From positions 17,566,284 through 17,630,283 of the forward strand of contig CM063256.1 of assembly GCA_032158295.1 (NCBI GenBank): DNA of 64,000 nucleotides, in the 5' to 3' direction. The notes beneath the pieces were generated by a model. It saw only the letters and a list, made by a program, of their open reading frames with translations, was not told where the DNA came from and did no database searches. Position 1 is the first letter of the stretch. Every line of letters starts with the position of its first letter. Shown one piece after another: positions 43,559 through 54,955 of this stretch. The translations under genes and the position numbers were made by a program. This stretch comes from Pycnopodia helianthoides. Lineage: Eukaryota > Echinodermata > Asteroidea > Forcipulatida > Asteriidae.

Positions 43559-46500
43559 CAACCCACTTCACAATAATAACACCATACCACTCACTATGTT
43601 GCCGCTTACTAATTAAAGTCATACCAGAAACAATCCTTGAGATACAGAGTTTCTTTTTGAAATTCTTTAAAACTCGGCGATTATTTTTGTTGAATTGTAT
43701 TTATTATTTTGTTTACTTATTTATTTATTTTTGTATTTTTATTATTATTATTATTTTTATTATTATTATTTTTTTTTTCAGGGGATCGTCTTTGTCTTTT
43801 TGAAAGCGCATAGAATCCTTGACAATTCTAGTCGGTTTTTCTATGTGTGCACTTAAACAGGAAAACCTAAAATGGTTTGAGAGTGTGAAGTTTGAGAGTG
43901 TGAAGTTGCTTAAAACTCAAAGTTTGAGTATTTTCAAGAAATGTTTAAGAATCCTTTATATACGGTCTGGGGAAGATTTTGGACAGGACACAAACACTTA
44001 AGAATGGTGGAAGCTTGAAGACTTTACAACTCGTCAGAGGAGCGTGTTGAGAGGGTTCGTTCTTGACCGAGTGCAGTTAAGAACTTAATTTAATTCCGGA
44101 AGAGACATTTTCAAACTAAATCTACAGTTCGGTATTTTGGGGTATACTTCCCCATATTTTGTGACAGGTGTCAGCTTCTGTACCTGCTATTGTTTCGTAT
44201 TATTTCTGGACATTATTTGTCGGACTGAGTTCGCCACGTGATAGCTCAAAGTCACAGTGTCAGAGAATTGGTTTACTAGTAAAACGACCCTTACCTCGTT
44301 CAAATAAAATAAACCCCACTTTTACCCCATCCCGTAGTCACCACGTCGCTGTATAGAAGGACTGAATGTTTAGATTTAAAAGTCCACTCAGAATTAAATG
44401 AAATTTAGCACTTTAAATATAGAGCCATCACACTTCATCTTATACGACAAGTGTATTTGACGAGCATGCACCAATTATTACACGTTCCTATTGTTTTTGA
44501 GCTGCAGTTACGCCCAAATGTGATGGTAGTCTAGGCTAAATTGGCTGACCACGCCCAAACTATAGCCTCAATTGCAACAGTACATATAATGCTGATTTCA
44601 CAAAGAGCTGAACAAAAAATACACCAACTTCAAGTGAAAGTGTGGTGATGCATGTATATGTAAATATTGAAATCACGTGCGCAAAAGTGCCTAGCTGGTG
44701 CATCATACACTGCGTGTGCATTGTTTCGCCGATAACTTTTCGCTGGTTTTAGTTTGCCCATGTTTAATTATTTCTTACTTCTTATTGTAGTTATAGTTTT
44801 ACGCACACGTTTGCCAGTTTTTGCCTCACTTTGAGGCAACTTTGAGAATTATTTAGAGTTAACTGTCTATTGTTATAGTTCTTTGTAAGTGTTCGTATGT
44901 CCCTTTTGAACAATCTACTACACATTAAAACTGGCGTGGGGATAAGATTGCTCTCGATATCCGGTCTTGCTGGTGAGGAATAACAACGATACATTGCAGA
45001 TCAGACCGGACAAGTTGTGACCTCACAAGTTACATAAACATTTGCGTCATTAAAACTATTAAAACGCTAGTTAACTAAAGGTAACAAATCCCCCAACAAG
45101 CTCAGTCGCTAACAAGTTAATTCCAGAACAAATCCTATCAAGAAACATGCTCATTAAAGACACTGTTTTATTTAATAACAAAGATGCAGACATATAAAAA
45201 CCCTTACGAAATGCCGCCGTCGTTTATTTTGATTTCAGCAATCAAAACAAATGGACCCGAAACTCTAGGTCAGTTTTTCTGTTAGCTCTAAATCATCATG
45301 ATAAACATTAAATCACAGTTTGGTTGTACTGAGTGTTCGATCAAAGCTAAAGGGTTGAACAGATTTAACTCTTCTAAAACCGAACTACATGTATATGTTA
45401 AACTCAATAACATGACGAAGAACATTTTAAGAAAACTTAGATCTTTTAGTACAAATCACAATGACGATATTGATAGCAGCTTGTAAAGATGAATATTGGC
45501 GCTTTGTGAAATTAAGCCCTTGGTTGAGTTAAACAAAAAAATATCGTTTTTCTCTGGGAGTCCACACAAGTTGGGAAGTATATCCATTATTCAATTCAAA
45601 TGTTTAGATATTTCCAAACTGACTAAATGTAAATAAATATAACTTTAAGCTGGTATGTACGTTGACTAATATTAGTCCTTAAATTTATTAGAAACAAGTT
45701 TTAATTGAGAATGTATTCATTTTGGAGAAAACCTTCCCCGTGTTGGACGTCTCTTTTAAGTCCAGAGAATGAGTGTAACAAGTATTTTTCAGTTTAAAAC
45801 AAATGAGCTTTTTTAATTGTATATAGCAAATGTAGTTTAAGGAAATATGTAACGATATTGTTTATAAATATAACCACTTTATTTTGTATTCACCTGTAGA
45901 GACTGAAATGGTTTTCTTTCTTACGTGTGTGTATGGTTTACCAGTTGTTTCAATGAGTGATTATGGAATATATTTGTCGAATGTTTATACTAAAGGTTTT
46001 AACCAATGCAACGCATTAACATTGAAACATCTTATCATATCTTGCCCCAACCCGCAACTAAACTGTCCTTATTACACCCAGGGTATGAAGCAGCGTAAAG
46101 CTTTAACCACACTATGATTAAGCCTAATATCCCACAGAGGGTCTAGATATGTATATTCCCTATTAAAAGTGGAATATGCTTGCTCCCCGCCCCTTCTAGC
46201 TGTTTTTATGAATGGTTGTTGATGACAACCAGTATGATTGCCGTGAAGCAACGTCCCCTTAGTCTTCCAACTCACAAGCAAAGCTCGGGTTTACCTTGAT
46301 AAACAACCTAGACCTGTCAAACCAGCTTCACACGGACTTCCTCTGATAGCTACAAGGAGCTAAGGAGTAAACCTTCCAATCGAATAATTGGTCACTCAGA
46401 CTTTACATAAACGGTTTTGTCATGACATGACATGTTTACTGTTTCCCTTGATGCGTGAAGTTCATTGTTACTGTGCGCCTTGAGTTCAAGACTAAGAACT

Positions 46501-47226
46501 TCTACACACGAGTTTCGTAAAGTTTCAACGTTGAAGTTTTACTCTCCAGATTTCCGTTTCTACCAAATTTATTGCCGTTTTAAGGAAATCACACACAGTT
46601 GTTGAATGTTATACAAATAGTTCAAAGGAGCTGAATAGTTATAAAGCAGTTGAACAGTTTAAAGAAGCTTTCTTCGTCAATTTATTGCAACAACGTGGTA
46701 AAACTTTATTTATCTCGTCACAAGTTTATTGGTATGTTTCAATCTTTTTTTTGACCAAAAGTTTACCATAGAAAGCTACATTTTTCAACCAACCATTAAA
46801 ACATTTGCCAGAACTCGTCTTCTAAATGTATGATTAAATGATTAAACAATGTTGAAAGCACAGAGACAATCATGTCACAGTTTTGACAGTTAAAACAAAG
46901 TAGCAAAACCTTATTGCATATGGGGACTGAACATTTCCTGAACAACAGTCCAGAAGAAACATTGACAACTGTTTATTTAGTTATAGGCCTACTTACCAAT
47001 TAGGCAGCCAACCTTGCCACCCAGCACTAGCAGTATGCACAGACGGGTGATGTACGTAGATGCTTGTGTTACAACGAAACAGTACGTTCTCATGCAGTCG
47101 ATCACATAATCACATAGGGGATAACTTTGATGTGTTTACAGTACGCAATGTCCAATAACATAGTGTATTTTTTTACTTTGAAAAACTTGAAATTGATAAT
47201 GCTGCAATACAACTTAGTCACCACCT
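43559..47226. other. non-coding stretch
   Basis: An (ATT)n tract lies at about 43738-43778. Short frames such as 45298-45486 and 45884-46117 show no recognisable domain or splice context. Confidence 0.4.
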
Positions 47227-48789
47227 TTTCCCAATCAACCCAGTACATTTCTAATGAGACTACATATCGTTCCATTGGAAACAATGGGAATTAGTATCTC
47301 ATTCAACCCAGTACATTTCTAATGGGACCACTAAGTTGCACCATTGTAAACAGTGGGAATTAAACAGTTTCCCATTCAACCCAGTACATGTCTAATGGGA
47401 CCACTAAGTTGTACCATTGGAAACAGTAGGAATTAAACAGTTTCCCATTCAACCCAGTACATTTGCAAAGGGGCCACTAAGTTGTACCATTGGAAACAGT
47501 GGGAATTAAACAGTTTCCCATTCAACCCAGTACATTTTTAATAGGACCACTAAGTTGTACCATTGGAAACAGTGGGAATTAAACAGTATCCCATTCAACC
47601 CAGTACATTTCTAATGAGACCACTAAGTTGTACCATTGGAAACAGTGGGAATTAAACAGTTCCCCATTCAACCCAGTACATTTTTAATGGGACCACTAAG
47701 TTGTACCATTGTTAACGGTGGGAATTAAACAGTTTCCCATTCAACCCAGTACATTTCTAATGGGACCACTAAGTTGTACCATTGTTAACGGTGGGAATTA
47801 AACAGTTTCCCATTCAACCCAGTGCATTTCTAATGGGACCACTAAGTTGTACCATTGTTTACGGTGGGAATTAAACAGTTTCCCATTCAACCCAGTGCAT
47901 TTCTAATGGGACCACTAAGTTGTACCATTGTTTACGGTGGGAATTAAACAGTTTCCCATTCAACCTAGTGCATTTCTAATGGGACCACTGAGTTGTACCA
48001 TTGTTAACGGTGGGAATTAAACAGTTTCCCATTCAACGTAGTACATTTCTAATGGGACCACTAAGTTGTACCATTGGAAACAGTGGGAATTAAATAGTTT
48101 CCCATTCAACCCAGTGCATTTCTAATGGGACCACTAAGTTGTACCATTGTTTACGGTGGGAATTAAACAGTTTCCCATTCAACCTAGTGCATTTCTAATG
48201 GGACCACTGAGTTGTACCATTGTTAACGGTGGGAATTAAACAGTTTCCCATTCAACCCAGTACATGTCTAATGGGACCACTAAGTTGTACTATTGGAAAC
48301 AGTGGGAATTAAATAGTTTCCCCTTCAATCCAGTACATGTCTAATGGGACCACTAAGTTGTACTATTGTAAACAGTGGGAATTAAACAGTTTCCCATTCA
48401 ACCCAGTACATGTCTAATGGGAGCACTAAGTTGTACCATTGTAAACAGTGGGAATTAAACAGTTTCCCATTCAACCCAGTGCATTTCTAATGGGACCACT
48501 AAGTTGTACCATTGTTTACGGTGGGAATTAAACAGTTTCCCATTCAACCCAGTGCATTTCTAATGGGACCACTAAGTTGTACCATTGGAAACAGTGGGAA
48601 TTAAACAGTTTCCCTTTCAACCCAGTACATTTCTAATGGGACCACTAAGTTGTACCATTGTTAACGGTGGGAATTAAACAGTTTCCCATTCAACTAAGTA
48701 CATGTTTAATGGGACCACTAAGTTGTTCCATTGGAAACAGTGGGAATTAAACAGTTTCCCATTCAACGCAGTACATTTATAATGGGACA
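47227..48789. repeat. 73 bp satellite, about 21 copies
   Basis: The unit runs 'cccattcaacccagtacatt', 'tctaatgggaccactaagtt', 'gtaccattggaaacagtggg', 'aattaaacagttt', with a constant 73 bp step. Copies fall into variants at one position: 'ggaaacag', 'gtttacgg', 'gttaacgg' or 'gtaaacag'. Each unit has an internal inverted pair, 'tcccatt' against 'aatggga'. Not a CRISPR: there are no unique spacers. Confidence 0.97.
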
Positions 48790-49570
48790 ACGTTATGTGC
48801 ACAGTATTTCTGTACATATAATAATAAACGGCGCCTTAATAGATCATTGACCCATTTACTACAAACATGAGACATGGGAGAGGGCGCTATAACAGTTCAA
48901 CAAATAACAGTTTACAGCAGCATGCATTTACCAGCCTCTGAAATATTTACTCAATCATCTTCAACTATCATTTCAAAACTTTTAAACTATCACTTATGAA
49001 TGAAATGAAACTTAACTTTATCCTAAGTATCCTATCATTTTAGGCAATCATTTATCATTCAATTAGGGTTCAAGGACATGCTTTATCAGTAATGAGCAAT
49101 CTACACATGATTGATAATCGCATAAAAATCAACCCAATGCACTCCGTAAAACTCGTACACACATAACGTATGCAAACAACACTACTTCTGCATGATTTTG
49201 TAACGTGGTTTTTGTTCAACAAAACAACCTTTAATGATTTTTTTTTATCTGCATACCTGAGAGCCAACAGTTATGATGTACTTTACTCAAACAAGTAATC
49301 AATGTTTCTGGAACATTATGATGCTGATTAACATAATTATGATTAGTAAATCAGTTTTAAATTAGACTTCAGAAACAGATAATTATCACAGTAAAAGTGT
49401 CGTATGAAGTCGTTTGATATTTCGGAGGTAAACAATTTGGCTTTCCAACAGTGGTTATACTTGTTTGGTTTTCAATCACAAAGATTGATTACATCCACAA
49501 GAGGTATACCGGATTTAACCGGAACAGTCGTCACTTACATTTTCACGATAGTTCCACCATGGAGGAAGGA

Positions 49571-49573
<3 letters not shown>
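48790..49573. other. non-coding stretch
   Basis: No gene seen; AT-rich sequence between two tandem arrays. Confidence 0.45.
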
Positions 49574-49643
<70 letters not shown>

Positions 49644-49799
49644 CCTTACGGATCCGGTTTGTGGGGTACTGCTATTGTTGTTCTATTATTCCCTTTTCTG
49701 AAGAATTCCCTTGTGGGGCCCAATTGTTCCTATTGAAATGACCTTGTGGGGTCCATTGTTCCATTGTTGTCAGGACCCCACATATGCCCTTCTGTGTGT

Positions 49800-49845
<46 letters not shown>

Positions 49846-49999
49846 CCTTACGGATCCGGTTTGTGGGGTACTGCTATTGTTGTTCTATTATTCCCTTTTC
49901 TGAAGAATTCCCTTGTGGGGCCCAATTGTTCCTATTGAAATGACCTTGTGGGGTCCATTGTTCCATTGTTGTCAGGACCCCACATATGCCCTTCTGTGT

Positions 50000-50061
<62 letters not shown>

Positions 50062-50217
50062 CCTTACGGATCCGGTTTGTGGGGTACTGCTATTGTTGTT
50101 CTATTATTCCCTTTTCTGAAGAATTCCCTTGTGGGGCCCAATTGTTCCTATTGAAATGACCTTGTGGGGTCCATTGTTCCATTGTTGTCAGGACCCCACA
50201 TATGCCCTTGTGTGTGT

Positions 50218-50263
<46 letters not shown>

Positions 50264-50598
50264 CTTACGGATCCGGTTTGTGGGGTACTGCTATTGTTGT
50301 TCTATTATTCCCTTTTCTGAAGAATTCCCTTGTGGGGCCCAATTGTTCCTATTGAAATGACCTTGTGGGGTCCATTGTTCCATTGTTGTCAGGACCCCAC
50401 ATATGCCCTTGTGTGTGTCCACACACACACACACACACACACATCCTTACGGATCCGGTTTGTGGGGTACTGCTATTGTTGTTCTATTATTCCCTTTTCT
50501 GAAGAATTCCCTTGTGGGGCCCAATTGTTCCTATTGAAATGACCTTGTGGGGTCCATTGTTCCATTGTTGTCAGGACCCCACATATGCCCTTCTGTGT

Positions 50599-50638
<40 letters not shown>

Positions 50639-50792
50639 CCTTACGGATCCGGTTTGTGGGGTACTGCTATTGTTGCTCTATTATTCCCTTTTCTGAAGAA
50701 TTCCCTTGTGGGGCCCAATTGTTCCTATTGAAATGACCTTGTGGGGTCCATTGTTCCATTGTTGTCAGGACCCCACATATGCCCTTCTGTGT

Positions 50793-50846
<54 letters not shown>

Positions 50847-51000
50847 CCTTACGGATCCGGTTTGTGGGGTACTGCTATTGTTGTTCTATTATTCCCTTTT
50901 CTGAAGAATTCCCTTGTGGGGCCCAATTGTTCCTATTGAAATGACCTTGTGGGGTCCATTGTTCCATTGTTGTCAGGACCCCACATATGCCCTTCTGTGT

Positions 51001-51050
<50 letters not shown>
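49574..51050. repeat. composite array: seven ~158 bp cores separated by (CA)n tracts
   Basis: Cores begin 'tccttacggatccggtttgt' at 49643, 49845, 50061, 50262, 50444, 50638 and 50846 and are nearly identical. The eight intervening or flanking (CA)n tracts differ in length from about 20 to 70 bp. Each core contains three 'ttgtgggg' motifs and the inverted pair 'gtggggtcc' / 'ggaccccac'. ORFs across it are artefacts of the repeat. Confidence 0.97.
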
Positions 51051-51053
<3 letters not shown>

Positions 51054-51469
51054 GACTCCATTGTTTCCTTTGTGATAGCAAACGTGTACCTATTGTCCCT
51101 TTTGTTGTAAGTCCTTGGTTTGAATGTCACTACAAACTCACACACTCACACAAACGAAATCAATGAGCGTGCTATTCACCCAGGATGAAAACGATAGATT
51201 AGTTCTCAGCGGGACCAAAATAAACCTTATCTTTACCACAGCGGAAACCTCGTTTGCTTTGAAAACTGCACATAAATACAGCATTCTGCCAGATATTTAA
51301 CTAATACAGTGAAATTAGGAGCAATTGTATGTTGATTGTACTTCAATATTAATTGAATTTGTATATTTTAACTTCATGGGAAATAAACTACTTGAAGATT
51401 AGTAAACCCTCTTGAACACAATGTAAACACATCTTAAAAACAAAGCATAACTAACAATAATAATAATAT

Positions 51470-52205
51470 TGACGTATTATACAGCGCGCCTATCCACAAA
51501 TCAATAAGATGCTCAAGGCGCTTGAACAAAGAGAAACACATTTTAATACAGGTTTTGGAATTTATGAATATGACACCCATTTATGTAGTACCTTATAAGG
51601 ATTTTTACAAGGTGCTGCTGCGCATTCAGCAGCCACTTCCAGAAACACCGGGGCAAAATCCTTCTCTTAGGCCAAGTAAAAATATGAAACGAGTTTCTCG
51701 TCAGGACTTTAAAAAAAAAAAGGAGGAGGCAGGGCGCTACTATTTACTATTTTCAAAATTTTAGCTATTTTTTCCAAGATGGCCGCCAGGCTCACTCACG
51801 TCATGATCTGCTTGGCTCATCACATAAAACATGCGATGCATGCTTTTTATAGAATTTTAGAATACTACGAACGGCTGTTGTATTGCAAAGGTGAAAAAGA
51901 AACAAAAGAGACAAACTCTTTAGGCAAAAAAAACAAGGAACCTTAGTTTTTTCCCCCGAATTCCCCCTTTTTTTTCTAAAATAGTAAATAGTTAAAAAAA
52001 AAAAAAAAAAAAAATAGCAGGCGGCGGCCGAAAAGGAGTCGGGCGGGGACGAGAAACTCGTTTCTTATTTTACTTAGCCTTAGAGATAAGTGTACTTGGT
52101 CATTTTACGTGCATTACACACAAGACGGGACCAACAGCTTTACGTCCCATCCAAAGGACGAATCAATTATGGTTAATTGTCTTGCAAGGACAGACATATG
52201 TTGAA
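51470..52205 (-). mobile_element. SINE-type repeat, antisense, split by a MITE
   Basis: The part at 52085-52205 ('acgtgcattacacac', 'tttacgtcccatccaaagga', 'atggttaattgtcttgc') is the reverse complement of the body of the SINEs at 41.8 and 60.0 kb. The part at 51470-51668 ('gcgcctatccacaaatcaat', 'cagcagccacttccagaaac') is the rest of the same repeat. It is interrupted at 51669-52080. Confidence 0.6.
51669..52080. mobile_element. 412 bp MITE nested in the SINE
   Basis: Inverted ends 'aggccaagtaaaaatatgaa' on the left and 'cttattttacttagcct' on the right, continuing with 'cgagtttctcgtc' against 'gacgagaaactcg'. Both sides are flanked by 'TTA'. A-runs lie at 51712 and 51994-52013. Confidence 0.8.
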
Positions 52206-52751
52206 CGTTTATTCCTTAACCAAGATTTCCGAAGATGAACGATGGTGAAAAAAAGAAAACGTTTTGTAGTTCAGGGATTATAATTTGTTGTCAAATTAAG
52301 CTTTGATTTATAGTTGTTCATCTCTTTTTTGTACAGGTAATAACATAACAGTTACTTACACAAATATACAAAAATAGAAAAGGCAACATATCTAAAAAAA
52401 TATATATATAAGCAGCATATTATACAATTCGTTTCAAAGACAGGACAATGGCACACCTGAAAGATTACAAAAAAAGTAACACAGCACTTGGTGACGTCAT
52501 CCATGAATTACACTTAAATGTGCAAACAAATGTTGATGGAATATTGAGTTAACATATTTAGAATTTGAAAATAATACAATTTAAAACTTTTCGCTGTAGA
52601 GTTATGTCAATGTTGATGACTTCCTCAGGCTGGGTGCAACATTCCTTATTAAAAAAACGAATAAAAACAACTGTTCGGGCTATTGTCTGAACACTTAAAT
52701 AATTAAATAATATGTAACACTTTTAAATATGTATTATCATTGGTTTTGCAG
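52206..52751. other. non-coding stretch
   Basis: AT-rich. No feature other than the acceptor that starts the next exon candidate. Confidence 0.4.
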
Positions 52752-53011
52752 TCATCCAAGGCAATACCATAGAAGTACGAACCTCATCCAGTTCAGCTGG
52801 ACTGGTCGAAGGACCTCAGATTGCAAACATCGGTACAACTCGGCACAACCTGACCATTGGCGATGGAAAACTGACACTAGACACTACCATCTTGATCACG
52901 AAACCCAAGCTGGACTTAACTGGATTGGCCTATGTCAAGTTTGATTGTAAATCAGGTGCATCTTGTGTTTGGATTCTTAATGGAGTTCCATGTTCTTGGA
53001 ATTCGATTTAA
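52752..53011 (+). CDS. possible terminal exon of an unknown extracellular protein
   Basis: A TTGGTTTTGCAG acceptor opens a frame entering in phase 1 with 85 codons to TAA at 53009-53011. The residues (IQGNTIEVRTSSSSAGLVEG, then HNLTIGDGKLTLD, then KLDLTGLAYVKFDCKSG and ASCVWILNGVPC) are rich in beta-strand formers, with two closely spaced cysteines, and could be part of a beta-sandwich fold. A CAGGTGCAT at about 52955 could act as a donor and remove the last part. I do not recognise the family, and no upstream exon was found. Codon use looks more coding-like than the surroundings. It may be a pseudogene exon. Confidence 0.4.
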
Positions 53012-53579
53012 ATTATTCTGTGCTTTGTGTTCATGTATAATATATTTTTTTTAAAGGGAGAAAAACAAGTTCGAATACAAAATTTGATTCAATTTTTCGT
53101 TAAACAAAATAAAAAAATTGAGTCAGCCTTGTTAGGTTTGAATCTTGTTTAACCCTGTAGTTTGTCTTTGAATGCCCTACAAAACATCATAGTGTAGTAC
53201 GTTTGGAAAACGTGTATACCTCCTTTAAAATGTTGAAATACCTCCTTTAAAATACTTTTTTCAAAACTTTGTAGACCTAGTTTGGCCACAAAAAAAATGT
53301 TTCTTTTTACACTGCACAACCGCGATTTTTGTTACAAACTACCCTATATAAAAAGTGTTTTATAAATGGGGATTCGAATCAATGGGTCATACTGCCTAAA
53401 GGGTCATAGGCCATGTCAATCGGGCTTGTGAGGATAGAACTTAAAGGTTTCACCTTTTTTGCAAAAGAAATTAACAAGTAACTAAGGAAATTGTTGTTGT
53501 TTTTTCGCTTGCAGACCTGTAGTCCGTAGAAGGGTTGTATTGTGCACTAAGAACATGGAGTAGTATTGTGTTCAACGTA

Positions 53580-54365
53580 TTACTCAAGGTCACCAGACTA
53601 CACCAGAAACCTTTGCAATTTCAATACTTGTCACAATCGTATGAAACAATATCAAAACTTTGACTTACGTCAGAAGAAATATCGAGTTAATGATCTGATA
53701 TATCATGTTGATGTTAAATATAAGTAGAGAATACCTAGTAAACGTTTGTACATTCGAGCCGTTGGGTGCTGGGGTTGGTTTGGGTTGGGAAGCTTTGAGT
53801 TGGTAGTTTTAACCCTGCGAGCAGGTTTTAAGTTATGTTTTAGCTAGCGCATATTATGTAGTGCAAACATGCAATTTGTCTTTGTTCTTTTTTCTCTTTT
53901 CATTATAACCCTTGTTACTGTTTTTAGTTCTAATAACTGCTTTCAGAAAAAAAAATTATACCGTGTTTAGTAAAAAGTCTACTTGAACAAGAATCTATTC
54001 AAATGTTTTGTTTAATTTCAGTTTTTATTAGGTTTGCATTTTTTTCATGAGCACTAAAAAAAACATGGAGTACACTCAAAGTCACCAGATTACACCAGAA
54101 ACCTTTGCAATTTTCAATACTTATCACAATCGTATAAAACAAAATCAAAACATTGACTCACGTCAGAAATATGTTTTCAAGTTAATGATCCGATATATTG
54201 TATTGATGTTAGATATAAGTAGAGAATACCAAGTAAACGTTTGAACATTCGAGTCGTGGGGTATTGGGGTTGGTTGGGGTTGGGAAGTTTTGAGTTTGTA
54301 GTTTTAGCTATCATCAATTATCGCATATTGGTACAGTCAAACAAGCAATTTTCCTTTGCCTTGTT
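53580..54365. repeat. direct duplication (~230 bp units, ~475 bp apart)
   Basis: 53588-53815 and 54063-54305 align throughout: 'acaccagaaacctttgcaat', 'cacaatcgtat', 'cacgtcagaa' (first copy 'tacgtcagaa'), 'ataagtagagaatacc' and 'gtaaacgttt'. Weaker similarity continues about 60 bp beyond each. Confidence 0.85.
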
Positions 54366-54617
54366 TTCTAATTAAAGCCTATCTACTATTCAAAATGTTC
54401 ACTAAACTATAATTAGAAACAGTTATAGGCCTACTTCCCTTGTTTCTACATATTAACATTTGCAATTCCAGCTTCTGTTTTTTGCAGCCTTTTTGTAAGA
54501 AACCCTTTTTACTGTCTTAGTTTAAGAAAAAGAGTCATACGTTTTATTTTTTTTAATCTTGTGAAAAAAAGATAGCTAGTATTCAGACATGTTCTGCTTT
54601 GAGAATATAACTTTTAC

Positions 54618-54955
54618 AAGTATTACACAGGACTGGTAGAGCTGACCAAATTGTCGCAGATTGTGTTCATGTTTTGTGTGATCAACCATATGCATGGAAT
54701 AAATGTGGGCTTAATCCGTTGTCCGAGTCAGAAGCAAATAATGAAAAAACATGCTCAATTTTCAGCATATAAACACATTATCCTTAATTGTATTGTAGCA
54801 ACCTAAATCAGCTGTATTATTTTTATTTTATTTTTTACTTGTTCTGTTTGAAAATATGACTGATTTCAGAGGGTTAAAAAATCATTTTAAGTAAGATGTA
54901 AGACTCAAATTACACAACTATGTTTGTTATCCTTACCAGTCCTGTATAATACCTT
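54618..54955. mobile_element. MITE with 'TACAGGACTGGTA' ends (second member)
   Basis: The left end 'aagtattacacaggactggt' and the right end 'accagtcctgtataatacct' are inverted. It belongs with 14666-15040. Confidence 0.75.

Noticed and set aside
47227..48789. CRISPR-like array (regular short repeats)
   Set aside because: The whole 73 bp unit is repeated; there are no unique spacers, and this is a eukaryotic genome.
49404..51145. Many overlapping frames with His-Thr or Cys-Val runs
   Set aside because: They are translations of (CA)n tracts and the repeated core, not genes.
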